Translations under genes and position numbers: made by a program
Part shown: positions 1 through 9,364 of the stretch, one piece after another
How the letters are laid out: the number at the start of each line of letters is the position of its first letter
Position numbering within the stretch: the first letter of the stretch is position 1
The notes under the pieces: model-generated
What the model was told of the DNA's origin: nothing
What the model saw: only the letters and a program-made list of their open reading frames with translations
Databases searched by the model: none
NCBI GenBank assembly: GCA_965222005.1
Contig: OZ244935.1
Span: 3,658,001 to 3,722,000 of the forward strand
Direction: 5' to 3'
DNA: 64,000 nucleotides
DNA from: CBDCTM01 sp965222005
GTDB taxonomy: Bacteria; Bacteroidota; Bacteroidia; Chitinophagales; Saprospiraceae

Positions 1-363
1 GAATTCATTATTTAACTCTATGATTTTCAACAATTTATGAATTGCAATAATTTTAAGTTATTAAACTTTATTGCAGATGTTGCGGAGTTTGTAATTTTTA
101 CAATCTACTTGTCTCAATTAGTTTTAGGATTTCAATTACTTTCAAAAGCTCTTTGTGAATTGTTGTGATTCTTTGTCAAAGTATTCAATTACAAAATTCA
201 AAAGGCCGTAGTCCTGCCAATCGAAGAGGGATGATTGTATCAATTTCAAAGCGGGTTGGTAAGCCTTTCAGGATGTTGTTTTCCTTTTCCAGGTATTGAA
301 TTTACTACGATGCTGTTTGAAAAATAGGAAAGCTGTGGGTTTGATTTTCTATGGCTACCCAAC
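1..363 (-). repeat. Non-coding cassette family C (C0), cut by window start
   Basis: Same sequence as 46813-47173 apart from single differences such as aaaggccgt versus aaatgccgt. It contains the GCGGGTTGG box at 249-259 and aaaaggccgta near 200. The right end GGCTACCCAAC (353-363) is typical of this family. Its attC lies outside the window. Confidence 0.8.
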
Positions 364-428
364 GGACAGCGCATACGACGTGACCAACCGTCAGGGAGGG
401 CATGTACGATATGCGCAATGTTGTGCAC
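354..428 (-). other. attC S1, short class
   Basis: AAC 361-363, GTT 420-422. The arm CGCATACGACG faces CATGTACGATATGCG. The right end GTTGTGCACA pairs 10/10 with TGTGCACAAC at 1768-1777, so this attC belongs to the EAD11-like cassette. Confidence 0.85.
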
Positions 429-434
429 AGTTAT

Positions 435-673
435 TTACAATATCTCAATAAAATCTCCATCTTCAAGAAATCTGAATTTCTTGGTGTTATTATTGTCCAA
501 CTCGATGAGCAAATCTTTATTGTCATCATAGGATACGCATTTTATATAGTTATTTGATTTTCCAATTATTTCTTTCCCTTTTCCATGATTTCTTAAAAAT
601 AGAATAACATAGTTTGTTGATGTAATTATTAGAACTGATTTAAACTATTGTATTGTTGTTGAGGCTTGGCCAT
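435..673 (-). pseudogene. Small ORF with an apparent frameshift, function unknown
   Basis: Downstream of the EAD11-like gene the minus strand opens with MAKPQQQYNSLNQF and stops. The next frame then stays open for about 67 codons to the TAA at 435, ending EDGDFIEIL. Joining the frames near 630 would give a protein of about 80 residues, lysine-rich in the middle (HGKGKEIIGKSNNY). I do not recognise it. It may be a real small partner gene with a frameshift or a non-ATG start, or it may be chance. Its place between the EAD11-like gene and the attC is where a second cassette gene would sit. Confidence 0.3.
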
Positions 674-747
674 TGTAGGTTCTGGCGATTTCTCTTTTTG
701 AGTGCGTACCTGTATGGTACGGACGATAAAAGGAAAGAAGTCAGGTT

Positions 748-1491
748 CTATAAGGGCTGGAGCTGTAAACCATTAGAAAAGTTTAAATCAGTTCTTAAAT
801 TATTTCCAGTAGGCGTAAATTTTATATCAACAATTGTATCAATATTATCAAGAGTACTAATGCCTAATTTCTTTTCTAAATCATAAAAAGTGACAGTAGT
901 ATTAGAAGTAATTTTAGCCTTTATCTTTTCATCAGAAGAAATCACCTCAATATTTTGAATACAAAAATAATTTGGAGCTTTGGGAATTTTGGCAACTTTA
1001 GAATTATTAGAGTTTGGATTAATCAGAATTAAATCTCCTTCATCAGATACCATGTAGTTTATTCCAAATATTATCCCAATTCCTATAATCATCCAAAACA
1101 AGAAATATTTAAAGTTTCTTAAATTAAAAAGTATCAAAAGGGAGAAAATCAATATCAGTTTGTTTCCCCTTTTTCTTAAAATCAATTCTATTAGCCTTAA
1201 CCTGTTTGAGACTCTGATTTTTTTCAATAAATTATTTTTTCTCGTTAGCTCTTTTGCTAAGATCAAGATCGCTTTAGCAATTTTTGCATTTTCAATTTGC
1301 GCTTCTTGAATCGAAAGCGTTCCATCAATTAGATTTTTTTTCAAAAAAGATAGTCTTGAATATTGCAACACAATTTGTTCGCTTTCAAACTTTTCAATTA
1401 AAACTAATAATGCTTTTTCAAGCTCAGATTTTGAGATTAATGCTTTTACTTTTTCATAAGTCTCTTCTATAGAAAGATCGGTTTCCTCCAT
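748..1491 (-). CDS. Membrane protein with N-terminal EAD11-like effector-associated domain
   Basis: 247 residues. Residues 1-85 are helical and match the look of effector-associated domain 11: an ALLVLIEKF helix, a short link, then SRLSFLKKNLIDGTLSIQEAQ and a final helix. In known systems EADs are homotypic adaptor domains that couple sensor and effector proteins of counter-invader and cell-death modules. Two hydrophobic segments follow (about 112-124 and 129-147), then a soluble tail of about 100 residues (150-247) that I do not recognise. The start ATG at 1491 follows about 275 bp without another gene. It is the main gene of its cassette; no nuclease, protease or other EAD partner is seen in the cassette. 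The assignment is from sequence appearance only. Confidence 0.6.
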   Translation of the reverse strand: MEETDLSIEETYEKVKALISKSELEKALLVLIEKFESEQIVLQYSRLSFLKKNLIDGTLSIQEAQIENAKIAKAILILAKELTRKNNLLKKIRVSNRLRLIELILRKRGNKLILIFSLLILFNLRNFKYFLFWMIIGIGIIFGINYMVSDEGDLILINPNSNNSKVAKIPKAPNYFCIQNIEVISSDEKIKAKITSNTTVTFYDLEKKLGISTLDNIDTIVDIKFTPTGNNLRTDLNFSNGLQLQPL

Positions 1492-1767
1492 TTAATGATA
1501 TTAATTGATTAACCAACGCTTTTTATCCAAATTACTTATCAATGATGAATTAAACTAACCGAGTCAACATTAATACTAGAATGTGCATAAAATTTTAATT
1601 TTGAAAATGCACTGTTATGGAAATTTAATTCTTTGAAGATCAATTATTTATGCAGCTTTGAAAAGTTTTTGGGAAATTTACATTTTTAAAATTTTATGAG
1701 CGTTTGGAATATAGGTTTCAGTCACATTTCAGAATTAATAAGCATTTTATTTATATCAATCATCAAT
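1492..1767 (-). other. AT-rich leader of the EAD11-like cassette
   Basis: About 275 bp upstream of the EAD11-like gene with no ORF. It is one of the few coding cassettes with room for its own promoter. TTGACT and TAATTTGG occur upstream of the ATG, but their spacing (about 30 nt) does not fit the Bacteroidota consensus, so I do not call a promoter. Confidence 0.4.
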
Positions 1768-1898
1768 TGTGCACAACGGTCTGCGTAAACGCCGTGCGGT
1801 TTTCAAAGTGCTGAAAGGAACTGCAAAATTCTTTATCAACCAAAAAGCATTTTATCTTCCAAGTAGCCGCATGGACGCTTTACGCTTTGTTGGGCGCT
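1768..1898 (-). other. attC S2, long class
   Basis: AAC 1775-1777, GTT 1889-1891. Arms GCGTAAACGCCGTGCGG and CCGCATGGACGCTTTACGC, with a loop of about 70 nt. Right end GTTGGGCGCT; the partner AGCGCCCAAC has been lost through the IS481 event (compare 47942-47951). Confidence 0.85.
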
Positions 1899-2544
1899 GT
1901 TCCTTCCTTTTCCTTTTACAAATTTTTAAAAGGAACTATGAGGCTCCAATTTTCCAGGTTGCCCCAATGGAACCCAACAATTTTACCGGGTATAAATATA
2001 ACAATTTCCAGTCAACCGTAGCAACTTTGGTGTTTTACTTTTCAAAGTACTCTTGGTAGAATCTAATCATTCACTCCGCTTACCACTTCCTGATTAATCA
2101 TTGAGATTAGCTAGGCCTTTTCATTATATTTTGTTGATTATCAGTGTTTTATGTATTTGTATGAAATGCAATTTAATATTTTTCAGGAGTTTTAGCATTC
2201 TTGTTGCCCATGACTGAATTGGATTTTGGATTGAATTTCGACGAATCAGCAATTTTAATGATCTCGTTACTTGTTGAGTAGTCTTGGAGTAGTCTTGATG
2301 AATGTAAGAGTTTCAGTTGCTCACGTACTAAATCAGTTTTGGAGTATTTCAATTTTCTGTTGCTGTTAATCATTTTGATTGATAATTAAAAAGGCCGTCA
2401 GCTTGCCCTGTAAATTATCTTTCAAATTTTTCAAATTTTTCAAGCGGGTAGGGGAGTCTCTATTCAATAATTTGGGAGCTACAGTTTATCAATTTTGCCA
2501 TTTTATTCATGGTGTTACTTTCAATTTGTGGGTCGGGAATTTCA
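1889..2544 (-). repeat. Non-coding cassette family B (C2), truncated by an IS
   Basis: Nearly identical to 47285-47940, including the extra CCTTTT near 1908. Identity stops after gggaatttca at 2544, where the intact copy continues into AGCGCCCAAC. The family box AAGCGGGTAGGG is at 2442-2453. A 66-codon minus ORF lies inside. Confidence 0.85.
2173..2373 (-). CDS. Family B small ORF, 66 aa
   Basis: MINSNRKLKYSKTDLVREQL... ending NAKTPEKY. Basic and serine-rich, with no recognised domain. The frame is intact in four of five family B copies. An ATG start exists in all. It lies mid-cassette, with about 280 bp between its stop and the attC, unlike normal cassette genes. Confidence 0.35.
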   Translation of the reverse strand: MINSNRKLKYSKTDLVREQLKLLHSSRLLQDYSTSNEIIKIADSSKFNPKSNSVMGNKNAKTPEKY

Positions 2545-2625
2545 GGGGTGCAACAGACATCGTACACACAGTTCAATAGACATGGGTTACACTTTTTATT
2601 CATAAATATAATACTTTTCTTCCAG

Positions 2626-2668
2626 AGCAGCCCTGGCTGTGGAGCGTAGCGGAACAGCCAGGGCTGCT
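2626..2668 (-). terminator. 15-bp GC-rich hairpin after IS481 transposase
   Basis: AGCAGCCCTGGCTGT and its exact complement are separated by 13 nt, just downstream of the transposase stop and inside the IS. It probably ends the transposase transcript, although no long T run follows. Confidence 0.5.
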
Positions 2669-2679
2669 GCGATTTTAAT

Positions 2680-3882
2680 TTACCCCCCCCGACGCCTTCC
2701 GTTCATATCTTTATCAGAATCTAATAAATGATATTTACCCTTTTGAACTTGTTCGCCTTCTTTAAAATATCCCAGAGGATAATTTCTATAGAATACTTGA
2801 TAAATTCTATTCCCTAATTTTTTAATTCCGACATATTTACCGATGAGACATCTGCTAATATTCACCCATTCGTAAGCACCCCATCTGATGGCTCCACTTG
2901 CAGTAACTTTCTTGACCATCAAATCGGAATCGTATTCTATTGGAGCTATTTTATCAGACCATTCTCTATTGGATAACTGATGAACTTTACCGGGCGTTTT
3001 CATATCTAATTTTTCGTGAGGTCGTTCAAAATTATATTCCTTAACAAAGGCATTCATTCGTCTGTTCTGACTTCTGAGATTATGAGCAGGAGGTTTACAG
3101 CAACGAGCTTTAAGATCTTTATGCATACGCTCGTGACGTCCATTTTGGTCAGGTCTGCCTGGATCGGAAAACACAGGTTGGATGCCATGATCCAAAAGCC
3201 AGTAGGACAAATATCCGTATCCTGCAGGGCTTTGAATGGACGCAAAAGCACTCCCATTGTCCGTATGGAAGTATTTTGGTTTTCCATATTGCTTAAAAAC
3301 TTTTTTGAGGACAGAGATTACATTTTTGGTATTTTCATTATACTGGCCTTGAATATCGAAAATAAATCGAGAACAGGAATCGCAAATAGTCAAAGGAAAG
3401 CATCGTTTTTTATTACCGAGTAAAAAGGAACCTTTATAATCAGCGGACCAAATTTCGTTACATTGCTGAGGATCGAAAACGGGGTAGGAGGGTTCGATTT
3501 TTCTTCTTCTCTTTTTGGGTGTAACTAAGCCTTGTCTGATTAAAATATTGTGAATAGTAGTTACACTGGGGACTAAATTTTCATCAAATTTTTCAATGAC
3601 TTTAATTCTGATTTTTTTAGCACCCCAATTTTTTTTACCTCTCCAGAATTTTATTTCATCAATAATGTTTTGATCAGTTGAATCAGGACTATTTAAAGGT
3701 TTACGAGATCGATCAGCTAAATGGTGGATACCATTTTCTTTATATCTATTAATAATTTTATAGCCAGTTTTTCTACTGATGCAATAAGCTTCGCACAAGC
3801 TATTAAAATAAAATTGTCCGCTTTCCCATTCGCGAATAAAAGCAATTTTTTGATCCATAGGTGTGTTGTTTTTCCAAGGCAT
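2680..3882 (-). CDS. IS481-family transposase
   Basis: 400 residues. The N-terminus MPWKNNTPMDQKIAF and the following helix-turn-helix region (CEAYCISRKTGYKIINRY, about 30-50) are typical of IS481 transposases. The integrase core follows: first Asp in EIWSADYKGSF, second in YFHTDNGSAF, and Glu in PDQNGRHERMHKDL, so the DDE triad is complete. About 100 further residues form the C-terminal part. A run of eight C on the + strand lies just after the stop. The gene occupies nearly all of its element and looks full length. Confidence 0.85.
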   Translation of the reverse strand: MPWKNNTPMDQKIAFIREWESGQFYFNSLCEAYCISRKTGYKIINRYKENGIHHLADRSRKPLNSPDSTDQNIIDEIKFWRGKKNWGAKKIRIKVIEKFDENLVPSVTTIHNILIRQGLVTPKKRRRKIEPSYPVFDPQQCNEIWSADYKGSFLLGNKKRCFPLTICDSCSRFIFDIQGQYNENTKNVISVLKKVFKQYGKPKYFHTDNGSAFASIQSPAGYGYLSYWLLDHGIQPVFSDPGRPDQNGRHERMHKDLKARCCKPPAHNLRSQNRRMNAFVKEYNFERPHEKLDMKTPGKVHQLSNREWSDKIAPIEYDSDLMVKKVTASGAIRWGAYEWVNISRCLIGKYVGIKKLGNRIYQVFYRNYPLGYFKEGEQVQKGKYHLLDSDKDMNGRRRGG

Positions 3883-3970
3883 AGCATTTTATTATGCAAT
3901 TTATGCCTTTTTAAAAGTGTCACCTATGTCTGTTGAACTCTGTCACCTATGTCTGTTGTTCGTACCTGCT

Positions 3971-4043
3971 TGCCGCTAACGGTCTGTGCAAACGCAGGTG
4001 GGGCGCATAGCCCCACTTGCCGTTTTGCACTTTGTTAGCGGGC
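3971..4043 (-). other. attC S3, short class
   Basis: AAC 3978-3980, GTT 4034-4036. Arms GTGCAAA/TTTTGCAC; inner stem GTGGGG/CCCCAC with loop cgcatag. Right end GTTAGCGGGC pairs 10/10 with GCCCGCTAAC at 6908. Left end TTGCCGCTAAC resembles the one at 42541, a trace of a lost cassette. Confidence 0.87.
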
Positions 4044-4052
4044 GTTTTCATT

Positions 4053-6878
4053 CTATCCTCTAAATGTTAATTCAAATTTCCCACATTCATTTCCTCCACA
4101 ATTATGGTTTATGACAACCCTATATTGATATCTTTTGGTAAAAAAGAACCATCCACTTCTAAAAATGCCACTAAATGAAATTATACTACTTGTCCCTGAA
4201 TTATATAGCTGTTCATTCCCGAACCTTAAATCTTTTCTGAATATCTCCCACATTATCGCACTTTGGTTATTTGTACAGCAATCTCCACCCACACATATAC
4301 CCTTATAATGAATTTTAACCGAGGCATTCTTGCTATTGATTATTCTCGTTTGACCATCTGTCATAGTTGTGTTGACAAACCCACCAAAAGGAATTTTATT
4401 GATTGATACAGAAATGTTTGGGTTAACTATACATTCTGGTTCATAAAGCTTAGGAATTGGAGTTTCCCAAATTCCTCTTCCGAATGTCGCTGCTCTAAGC
4501 CTGTTGAGCTTATAATTAATTTCTAAGTCTGAAACTATGGTGTGTGGCAATTCACAACTAAATCTTTTCCATTCAGACATTCCACTTTTTATGTAATAAA
4601 CCCCATCATCTGTTCCTGCAAATAATAAATCATTTGAGTTCTTTAGATATTCGATTGCATTTACTGGTATGTCTGGTAAGCCTTGACTAATATTAGTCCA
4701 TATATTGGTATTACTATTGAATGAAAAAACTTTGTGTCCATCCCATAAATTACCAAATGTTGCCCAAACTTTATCTCCATCTGATGGTTCTACTGCCAAA
4801 TCTGTAAGAGTCGCCCATTTGTAAGCATCTAAACCTGCTGTTATATCTGTAATTGTAGGGGTAGAGTTAAGATTTGTTATTTTGAATACCCTATTAGTTG
4901 GAGTGGCACCCCAGAAAATATCTGTATAACCTATATAGCCAATGTTTCCATCATCAGTTATTGCAATTGCTCGAATTTCTCTACCACCAGTATTAATATT
5001 GGTTATTTGTTGCCAAGAACTTCCATTTCTTCTCCATAAGTGTTTCGAGCCTACATAAAGATTATTATTATTGTCTACAAAAAGAGGTTTATTTTGGCAA
5101 TTCTCGCCAGTAGGACAACCAAAATAACTCCACGAAGCCCCTCCATTACTTGTTTTTCTTATTGGTCCAAATCCAAATCCTCCACCGCTTGTGATATATC
5201 CAACTTCAGGGTTAGTGACATCAACAACAGCGTCATATGCATCTCCAACAGTATTAACATTAACCCTCCAATATGAACCGAAATTATCAAATGCTCCATT
5301 ATCTTGTGCCCCACTATAAATAAGATTTGGCAATATCTCGCTATTCGAAATCCCATACAATTGGGTTAACTGCAAATTTTCACCATTTAAATTAAGAGTT
5401 GTATTTGCTCCGTCAGAAGATTTACTTACACCTCCATCTGTACCAAAAAACAATACATCATTACCAGAAGAATTAGAGTTGTATATGTATAAACACCTTA
5501 CATCAGGATGACTACCTGAAAAGGTGGATGGGTTATAAATCATGTCCCAATAATTCCATTTATTCTGAAACGAAGTTCCTCCATTCGTCGATTTCTTAAT
5601 TATGTATCCACCCAAGTACATAATATTTTCGTTATTTGACGATACTTCAAATGGGAAAGTACCTGGATTAAATCCTGATAAATTTAAATTGCTTACAATA
5701 TTCCACCCACTCCCTGAATTTTTTATAATTGTTATTCCATTCTCCCGCATACAAGCGATATTGACACTATTAGGAGTTATTGAAATGCTTGATAAACTTG
5801 TTGTAGAATGAAATCCAGAAATACTAAGACTTAAATCAATGAAATTAGAAGAATTTAATGTATTTAAATCTGATTCGAATTCCCAAACCTTTGCTGTATA
5901 TCGAGTATCACAATAAGAGCCTACACATGTACAGTATAATTCATTTGTATTAGAGCAATTGTAGTCCTTGATTTTTGATTGACTTGATACATATATTTTA
6001 TCTGTCAGTCCGTCAGACTTTATTTCTAAATCTTTTAAAGCTAATTCATATTGATTTTGTGCAGAGGTCATAATCTGTGTCCAAGTTGCCCCGCTATTAA
6101 TTGACTTGTAAACCCCAGAACCAACAATTGAATATACATTATTGAAGTTTACTGGATGTATTAGGACTTTATGCGAAATGCTTTTTGAGATATGCAATGA
6201 AGGATTTATGTTGAGTTTTGACCAATTTAGTCCTCCGTCAGTAGTTTTGAATACTCCATATCCAAATTCATGGTCAGAAGATTGAACCCCGCCAGTTGTT
6301 ATTCCTGTAGAAATATAAATTATATCATGATTGTTGGGTTGAACTTCAATATGATATATACCAATAGAAGGAAGGCAAAAGTCAGTTAAATTAATCCAAT
6401 TACTGCCTCCATTAATGGTTTTCCACAACCCACCATCTGCCCCTGCTAAAATTTCATTAGAATTACTTGGATTAATCCATAAGCTATTTATTTTGCCCAG
6501 AGTTTGATTTGATAAATATTCAGGACCCAGAAATTTCCAGTCTGATTGAAAGCATGAAAATTCACAATCTGCACTACAATCGCCACTATTAGTTTTAAAG
6601 GTTGCATTTGTTTTATAATGCTTATCTATTTTTGTTGCATACTCTCTTAAATCGCCAGAAGCTGGCACTCTATCCATCCAAAAATATTCCCATCTTTTGT
6701 ATTTGGTATAATCATCATCATGAAGACTATCTCTATCTGATTTCCTTGATATTTCATTAATCTTTAGTTCTTTCTGTTCATAGAAATTCCACTCAATAGG
6801 AGTAGTATCTCTTTTAGAGGGTTGTCCAAACAGATTAATAGTAGCTAAGGATAAAATTAGGAATGGAAGATTTTTCAT
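4053..6878 (-). CDS. Secreted BNR/Asp-box beta-propeller protein
   Basis: 941 residues with a signal peptide (MKNLPFLILSLATINLFGQ). At least five Asp-box (BNR) motifs are visible: KTINGGSNWINL, KTTDGGLNWSKL, KSINSGATWTQI, KSTNGGTSF and KTSNGGASWSYF. This is the pattern of sialidase/sortilin-type propellers. Such repeats mark a fold, not an activity, and no catalytic residues are identified. The last 100 residues hold paired cysteines (CIVNPN, CVGGDCC, HNCGGNECG). There is no clear T9SS sorting tail. It is the only gene of its cassette; the stop is 10 nt from the right end of S3 and the start is 30 nt from S4. It is unusually large for a cassette gene. Confidence 0.75.
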   Translation of the reverse strand: MKNLPFLILSLATINLFGQPSKRDTTPIEWNFYEQKELKINEISRKSDRDSLHDDDYTKYKRWEYFWMDRVPASGDLREYATKIDKHYKTNATFKTNSGDCSADCEFSCFQSDWKFLGPEYLSNQTLGKINSLWINPSNSNEILAGADGGLWKTINGGSNWINLTDFCLPSIGIYHIEVQPNNHDIIYISTGITTGGVQSSDHEFGYGVFKTTDGGLNWSKLNINPSLHISKSISHKVLIHPVNFNNVYSIVGSGVYKSINSGATWTQIMTSAQNQYELALKDLEIKSDGLTDKIYVSSQSKIKDYNCSNTNELYCTCVGSYCDTRYTAKVWEFESDLNTLNSSNFIDLSLSISGFHSTTSLSSISITPNSVNIACMRENGITIIKNSGSGWNIVSNLNLSGFNPGTFPFEVSSNNENIMYLGGYIIKKSTNGGTSFQNKWNYWDMIYNPSTFSGSHPDVRCLYIYNSNSSGNDVLFFGTDGGVSKSSDGANTTLNLNGENLQLTQLYGISNSEILPNLIYSGAQDNGAFDNFGSYWRVNVNTVGDAYDAVVDVTNPEVGYITSGGGFGFGPIRKTSNGGASWSYFGCPTGENCQNKPLFVDNNNNLYVGSKHLWRRNGSSWQQITNINTGGREIRAIAITDDGNIGYIGYTDIFWGATPTNRVFKITNLNSTPTITDITAGLDAYKWATLTDLAVEPSDGDKVWATFGNLWDGHKVFSFNSNTNIWTNISQGLPDIPVNAIEYLKNSNDLLFAGTDDGVYYIKSGMSEWKRFSCELPHTIVSDLEINYKLNRLRAATFGRGIWETPIPKLYEPECIVNPNISVSINKIPFGGFVNTTMTDGQTRIINSKNASVKIHYKGICVGGDCCTNNQSAIMWEIFRKDLRFGNEQLYNSGTSSIISFSGIFRSGWFFFTKRYQYRVVINHNCGGNECGKFELTFRG

Positions 6879-6907
6879 TTTGATTTCTTTTTTGTTTTTT
6901 ATTTAAT

Positions 6908-6979
6908 GCCCGCTAACGGGAAGCATAAACGCAGGTGGGGTGTAAGCCCCACTTGCCGTTATATGCATTGTTATAGCCA
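6908..6979 (-). other. attC S4, short class
   Basis: AAC 6915-6917, GTT 6970-6972. Inner stem GTGGGG/CCCCAC, loop tgtaag. Right end GTTATAGCCA pairs 10/10 with TGGCTATAAC at 9365-9374. Confidence 0.88.
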
Positions 6980-6983
6980 GTAC

Positions 6984-7424
6984 TTATTCTATTATTGGAT
7001 CAAATATGAAATTGTTTGAGTATGGTTTATCAGAATGTTCAGCGATATCAGTCCCCTCGTTGAGAACTAAATTTTTCAATTTGATTTTCTTTTGAAAAGA
7101 GCAATCATAGAATGATAATTTCTTATCAAATTTAGATTCTATGATTTCAAAATCTCCAAGGAATAAGCAACAATCAAATTTCAACCCTTTCCGAAATTCG
7201 CAATTATATATTTGTATTTTTGAAAAATTGCAACTAAAAAACAAAACTTCTGCAAAGAACTTGCAATTCTTAATGTGAAGTAAATCTTCAAACTTTATAA
7301 AATTCCCACTAATCGAATAGAACCAACTTCCATTTAAAACAGTTTTATTTTCGATTATCTCATTTTTTGCAAATTTCATGAGATCATATGACTCACTATA
7401 CATAGATTCTTTAATATTATTCAT
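6984..7424 (-). CDS. Pentapeptide-like protein, candidate immunity partner
   Basis: 146 residues, no signal peptide. The middle (about 45-125) has a repeating aromatic/Cys pattern with spacing close to pentapeptide-repeat proteins: CKFFAEVLFF, CNFSKIQIYN, CEFRKGLKFD, CCLFLGDFEI, CSFQKKIKLK. It starts 15 nt after the stop of the toxin-like lipoprotein upstream and ends beside S4, so both share one cassette and probably one transcript. Position and size fit an immunity protein of a polymorphic toxin. No immunity family is recognised, so that role is inference. Confidence 0.5.
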   Translation of the reverse strand: MNNIKESMYSESYDLMKFAKNEIIENKTVLNGSWFYSISGNFIKFEDLLHIKNCKFFAEVLFFSCNFSKIQIYNCEFRKGLKFDCCLFLGDFEIIESKFDKKLSFYDCSFQKKIKLKNLVLNEGTDIAEHSDKPYSNNFIFDPIIE

Positions 7425-7439
7425 TGCTTTAATGTTTAG

Positions 7440-9269
7440 TTAAGCTGTTGGGACAAATACAGTCCCAATTCTAAATGTACCATTCGTTTTTATACCTCTA
7501 ACTGTAACATTGTAACCTTGAATATTTAAGGTGAATTCAACCGGAACATTATCGGGAAAAGTTTGAAGCAGGCCTTGGTCATGTATTTTTTTGTAAATTT
7601 CAAAAATTAAGTTTTCCTTGCCGCCAACTTTTTTAGTAACTCCTCTGAGGTTATGCTTTTTAACAAAAATGTGTTTATCCATTTTATTTCTGTCTAATAC
7701 TGTTTTTTTGAAACCGTCAGCTAATTCTGGACTTAGAGATTTGATTTTATCAAATAGTCTAAAAATTTTAAAGCCTTTTCTTCCAGATTTGAATACTTTT
7801 ACAAAATCCTTACACTTGTCAGCAGGTGTTACAGTCAATAATGCTAATGCAAAATGTTGTGCTGATTGCCAGTAGCTCCCATTATCATAAGCTTCCATGG
7901 CACTTTTTAATTCAAGATAGGTGTCAACTCCAGGAATTAATTCTGGAACCACCTCTTTCAACATTTCATACATGATATCCCAGAAATCATCATCAAAAAA
8001 GTCAACTGAGCTGGGCCATGATTCATTTATTGATGCCAGTTCTGCTTCTATTTGAGTGGCTAGTAAATTTGCAAACTCAGTAGTGGTCATTGGATTGTCT
8101 CCGCAGCACATGTTTGACATATCCTCCAGAATTGCATCAGTTGCTATATTCGGATAACCATTGAGCTTTACATCCTCAACTTCTTCTAATAATTCTGGCT
8201 CATCACAACAAAACAAATTAGCATAGAACTCGTATTGTTCAGCATTGGTCATTGTTGAGGTCTGCCCGTCCATTTCAAGGCCAATAATTGTTTGAGAACT
8301 ATATGACATACTACAATCTTCATTCTCGCATTCACCTAGACTTAATTCACTGCCAAGTTGATTATAAACATCCATCAAAACAGTATTGTTTGATGGTAAT
8401 GATAGCCAATTGATCTCTTCTTCAGTTAAACCAATTGCTTCACCTAAATATCTTGCAACCAAGACATTCTTTTGATAATCGGAAAGGCCGGCATTAACAT
8501 CCAGAAGGTAATCGACAATACATCTTGGATCAACACAGTCATACCTACAGGCTTCCAAATCGGAGCCACTAAAATTTGTTGGACAGGATGTTTCTGCCTC
8601 TTCAAAGGCATCTATGATAAAACCTCTGATATGGCTTTGGTCAACAGTTTCGTCAAAAAAAACAGTCAAAAAGGATTCTACATCAGAAGCTCTATAGTAG
8701 TCACAATACTTTACTTTGCCTGACACCACATCACCTCCAATTGAGTAGTCAAGGAATAAATTCCCGTTTTCATCCAGTGTTGCATTTATTGAAGAGTGAC
8801 CAAGTATATCTTCATACACCTTTGTTTTATCCTCAATATCCCGGTAATTTACCTCTAGTAGTTTTGTGATTTGTTGTGGAACAGGCAGCTGTTCAATAAA
8901 ATCATCAAAGGCCTCATACTCTGAATTGGTTACAAAGTATTGTTCAGTTCCGTCATCAATATATACAGCAATAGACCCATCGATAATTTTAACCGGCATT
9001 ATTTTCAACGAAGAAACAGCACCATTCCCTCCCGTAAAACAGCCATCTGGACATGGTTCAATTGGTTCATCATAAGAAATTACTCGGAATTCCTTTTGCT
9101 CACAAAATTTATCAATAAATCCGCAGTCTTCCTGGTTGTATGATCTGAATTCAGTCTTGGTAAACTTTCGTGAACTATCGGTCTGAAGCGTAGATGTTAA
9201 CTCATCCTTTTGACATGCGTTAAATAAAAATATTGCAAATAGGAAAATGATAAAATTTAGAGTTTTCAT
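7440..9269 (-). CDS. Lipoprotein with C-terminal toxin-like domain
   Basis: 609 residues. The N-terminus MKTLNFIIFLFAIFLFNAC has a lipobox, so the protein is probably lipid-anchored. Residues about 20-390 are acidic and Cys-containing with no recognised domain. About 430-500 is a hydrophobic pre-toxin-like stretch (PELIPGVDTYLEL, HFALALLTVTPADKC). The last 80 residues begin MDKHIFVKKHNL and end with a conserved-looking block, VTVRGIKTNGTFRIGTVF. A His-led start and a compact beta-rich end are typical of C-terminal ribonuclease toxin domains of the BECR/colicin-like type. The downstream small gene would then be the antidote. The toxin call is from architecture and motif appearance only. Confidence 0.5.
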   Translation of the reverse strand: MKTLNFIIFLFAIFLFNACQKDELTSTLQTDSSRKFTKTEFRSYNQEDCGFIDKFCEQKEFRVISYDEPIEPCPDGCFTGGNGAVSSLKIMPVKIIDGSIAVYIDDGTEQYFVTNSEYEAFDDFIEQLPVPQQITKLLEVNYRDIEDKTKVYEDILGHSSINATLDENGNLFLDYSIGGDVVSGKVKYCDYYRASDVESFLTVFFDETVDQSHIRGFIIDAFEEAETSCPTNFSGSDLEACRYDCVDPRCIVDYLLDVNAGLSDYQKNVLVARYLGEAIGLTEEEINWLSLPSNNTVLMDVYNQLGSELSLGECENEDCSMSYSSQTIIGLEMDGQTSTMTNAEQYEFYANLFCCDEPELLEEVEDVKLNGYPNIATDAILEDMSNMCCGDNPMTTTEFANLLATQIEAELASINESWPSSVDFFDDDFWDIMYEMLKEVVPELIPGVDTYLELKSAMEAYDNGSYWQSAQHFALALLTVTPADKCKDFVKVFKSGRKGFKIFRLFDKIKSLSPELADGFKKTVLDRNKMDKHIFVKKHNLRGVTKKVGGKENLIFEIYKKIHDQGLLQTFPDNVPVEFTLNIQGYNVTVRGIKTNGTFRIGTVFVPTA

Positions 9270-9364
9270 GTTTATCGATTTTTAAGATTAGAAAATTATG
9301 TTATATCATTATTCTAACGAGCAAACATAAAGTTAATTTTAAAATCGCGAAAATTTTTTCCGAT

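Larger units (their letters stand above)
2551..3958 (-). mobile_element. IS481-like insertion sequence
   Basis: Inverted ends of about 46 bp with two spaced copies of a CAAyAGACAT-type motif at each end: CAACAGACAT and CAATAGACAT at left (from 2551), and the complements ending ATGTCTGTTG at right (3949-3958). One transposase gene. No target duplication is found: the left flank is a cut family B cassette and the right flank (cgtacctgcttgccgctaac) is a scrap of another. This suggests that sequence on one side was deleted after insertion. Exact outer bases are uncertain by a few nt. Confidence 0.75.

Noticed and set aside
246..428. 60-codon minus ORF at S1
   Set aside because: It begins in the attC of one cassette and ends in the neighbouring non-coding one. 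There is no conservation in other family C copies because the attC differs.
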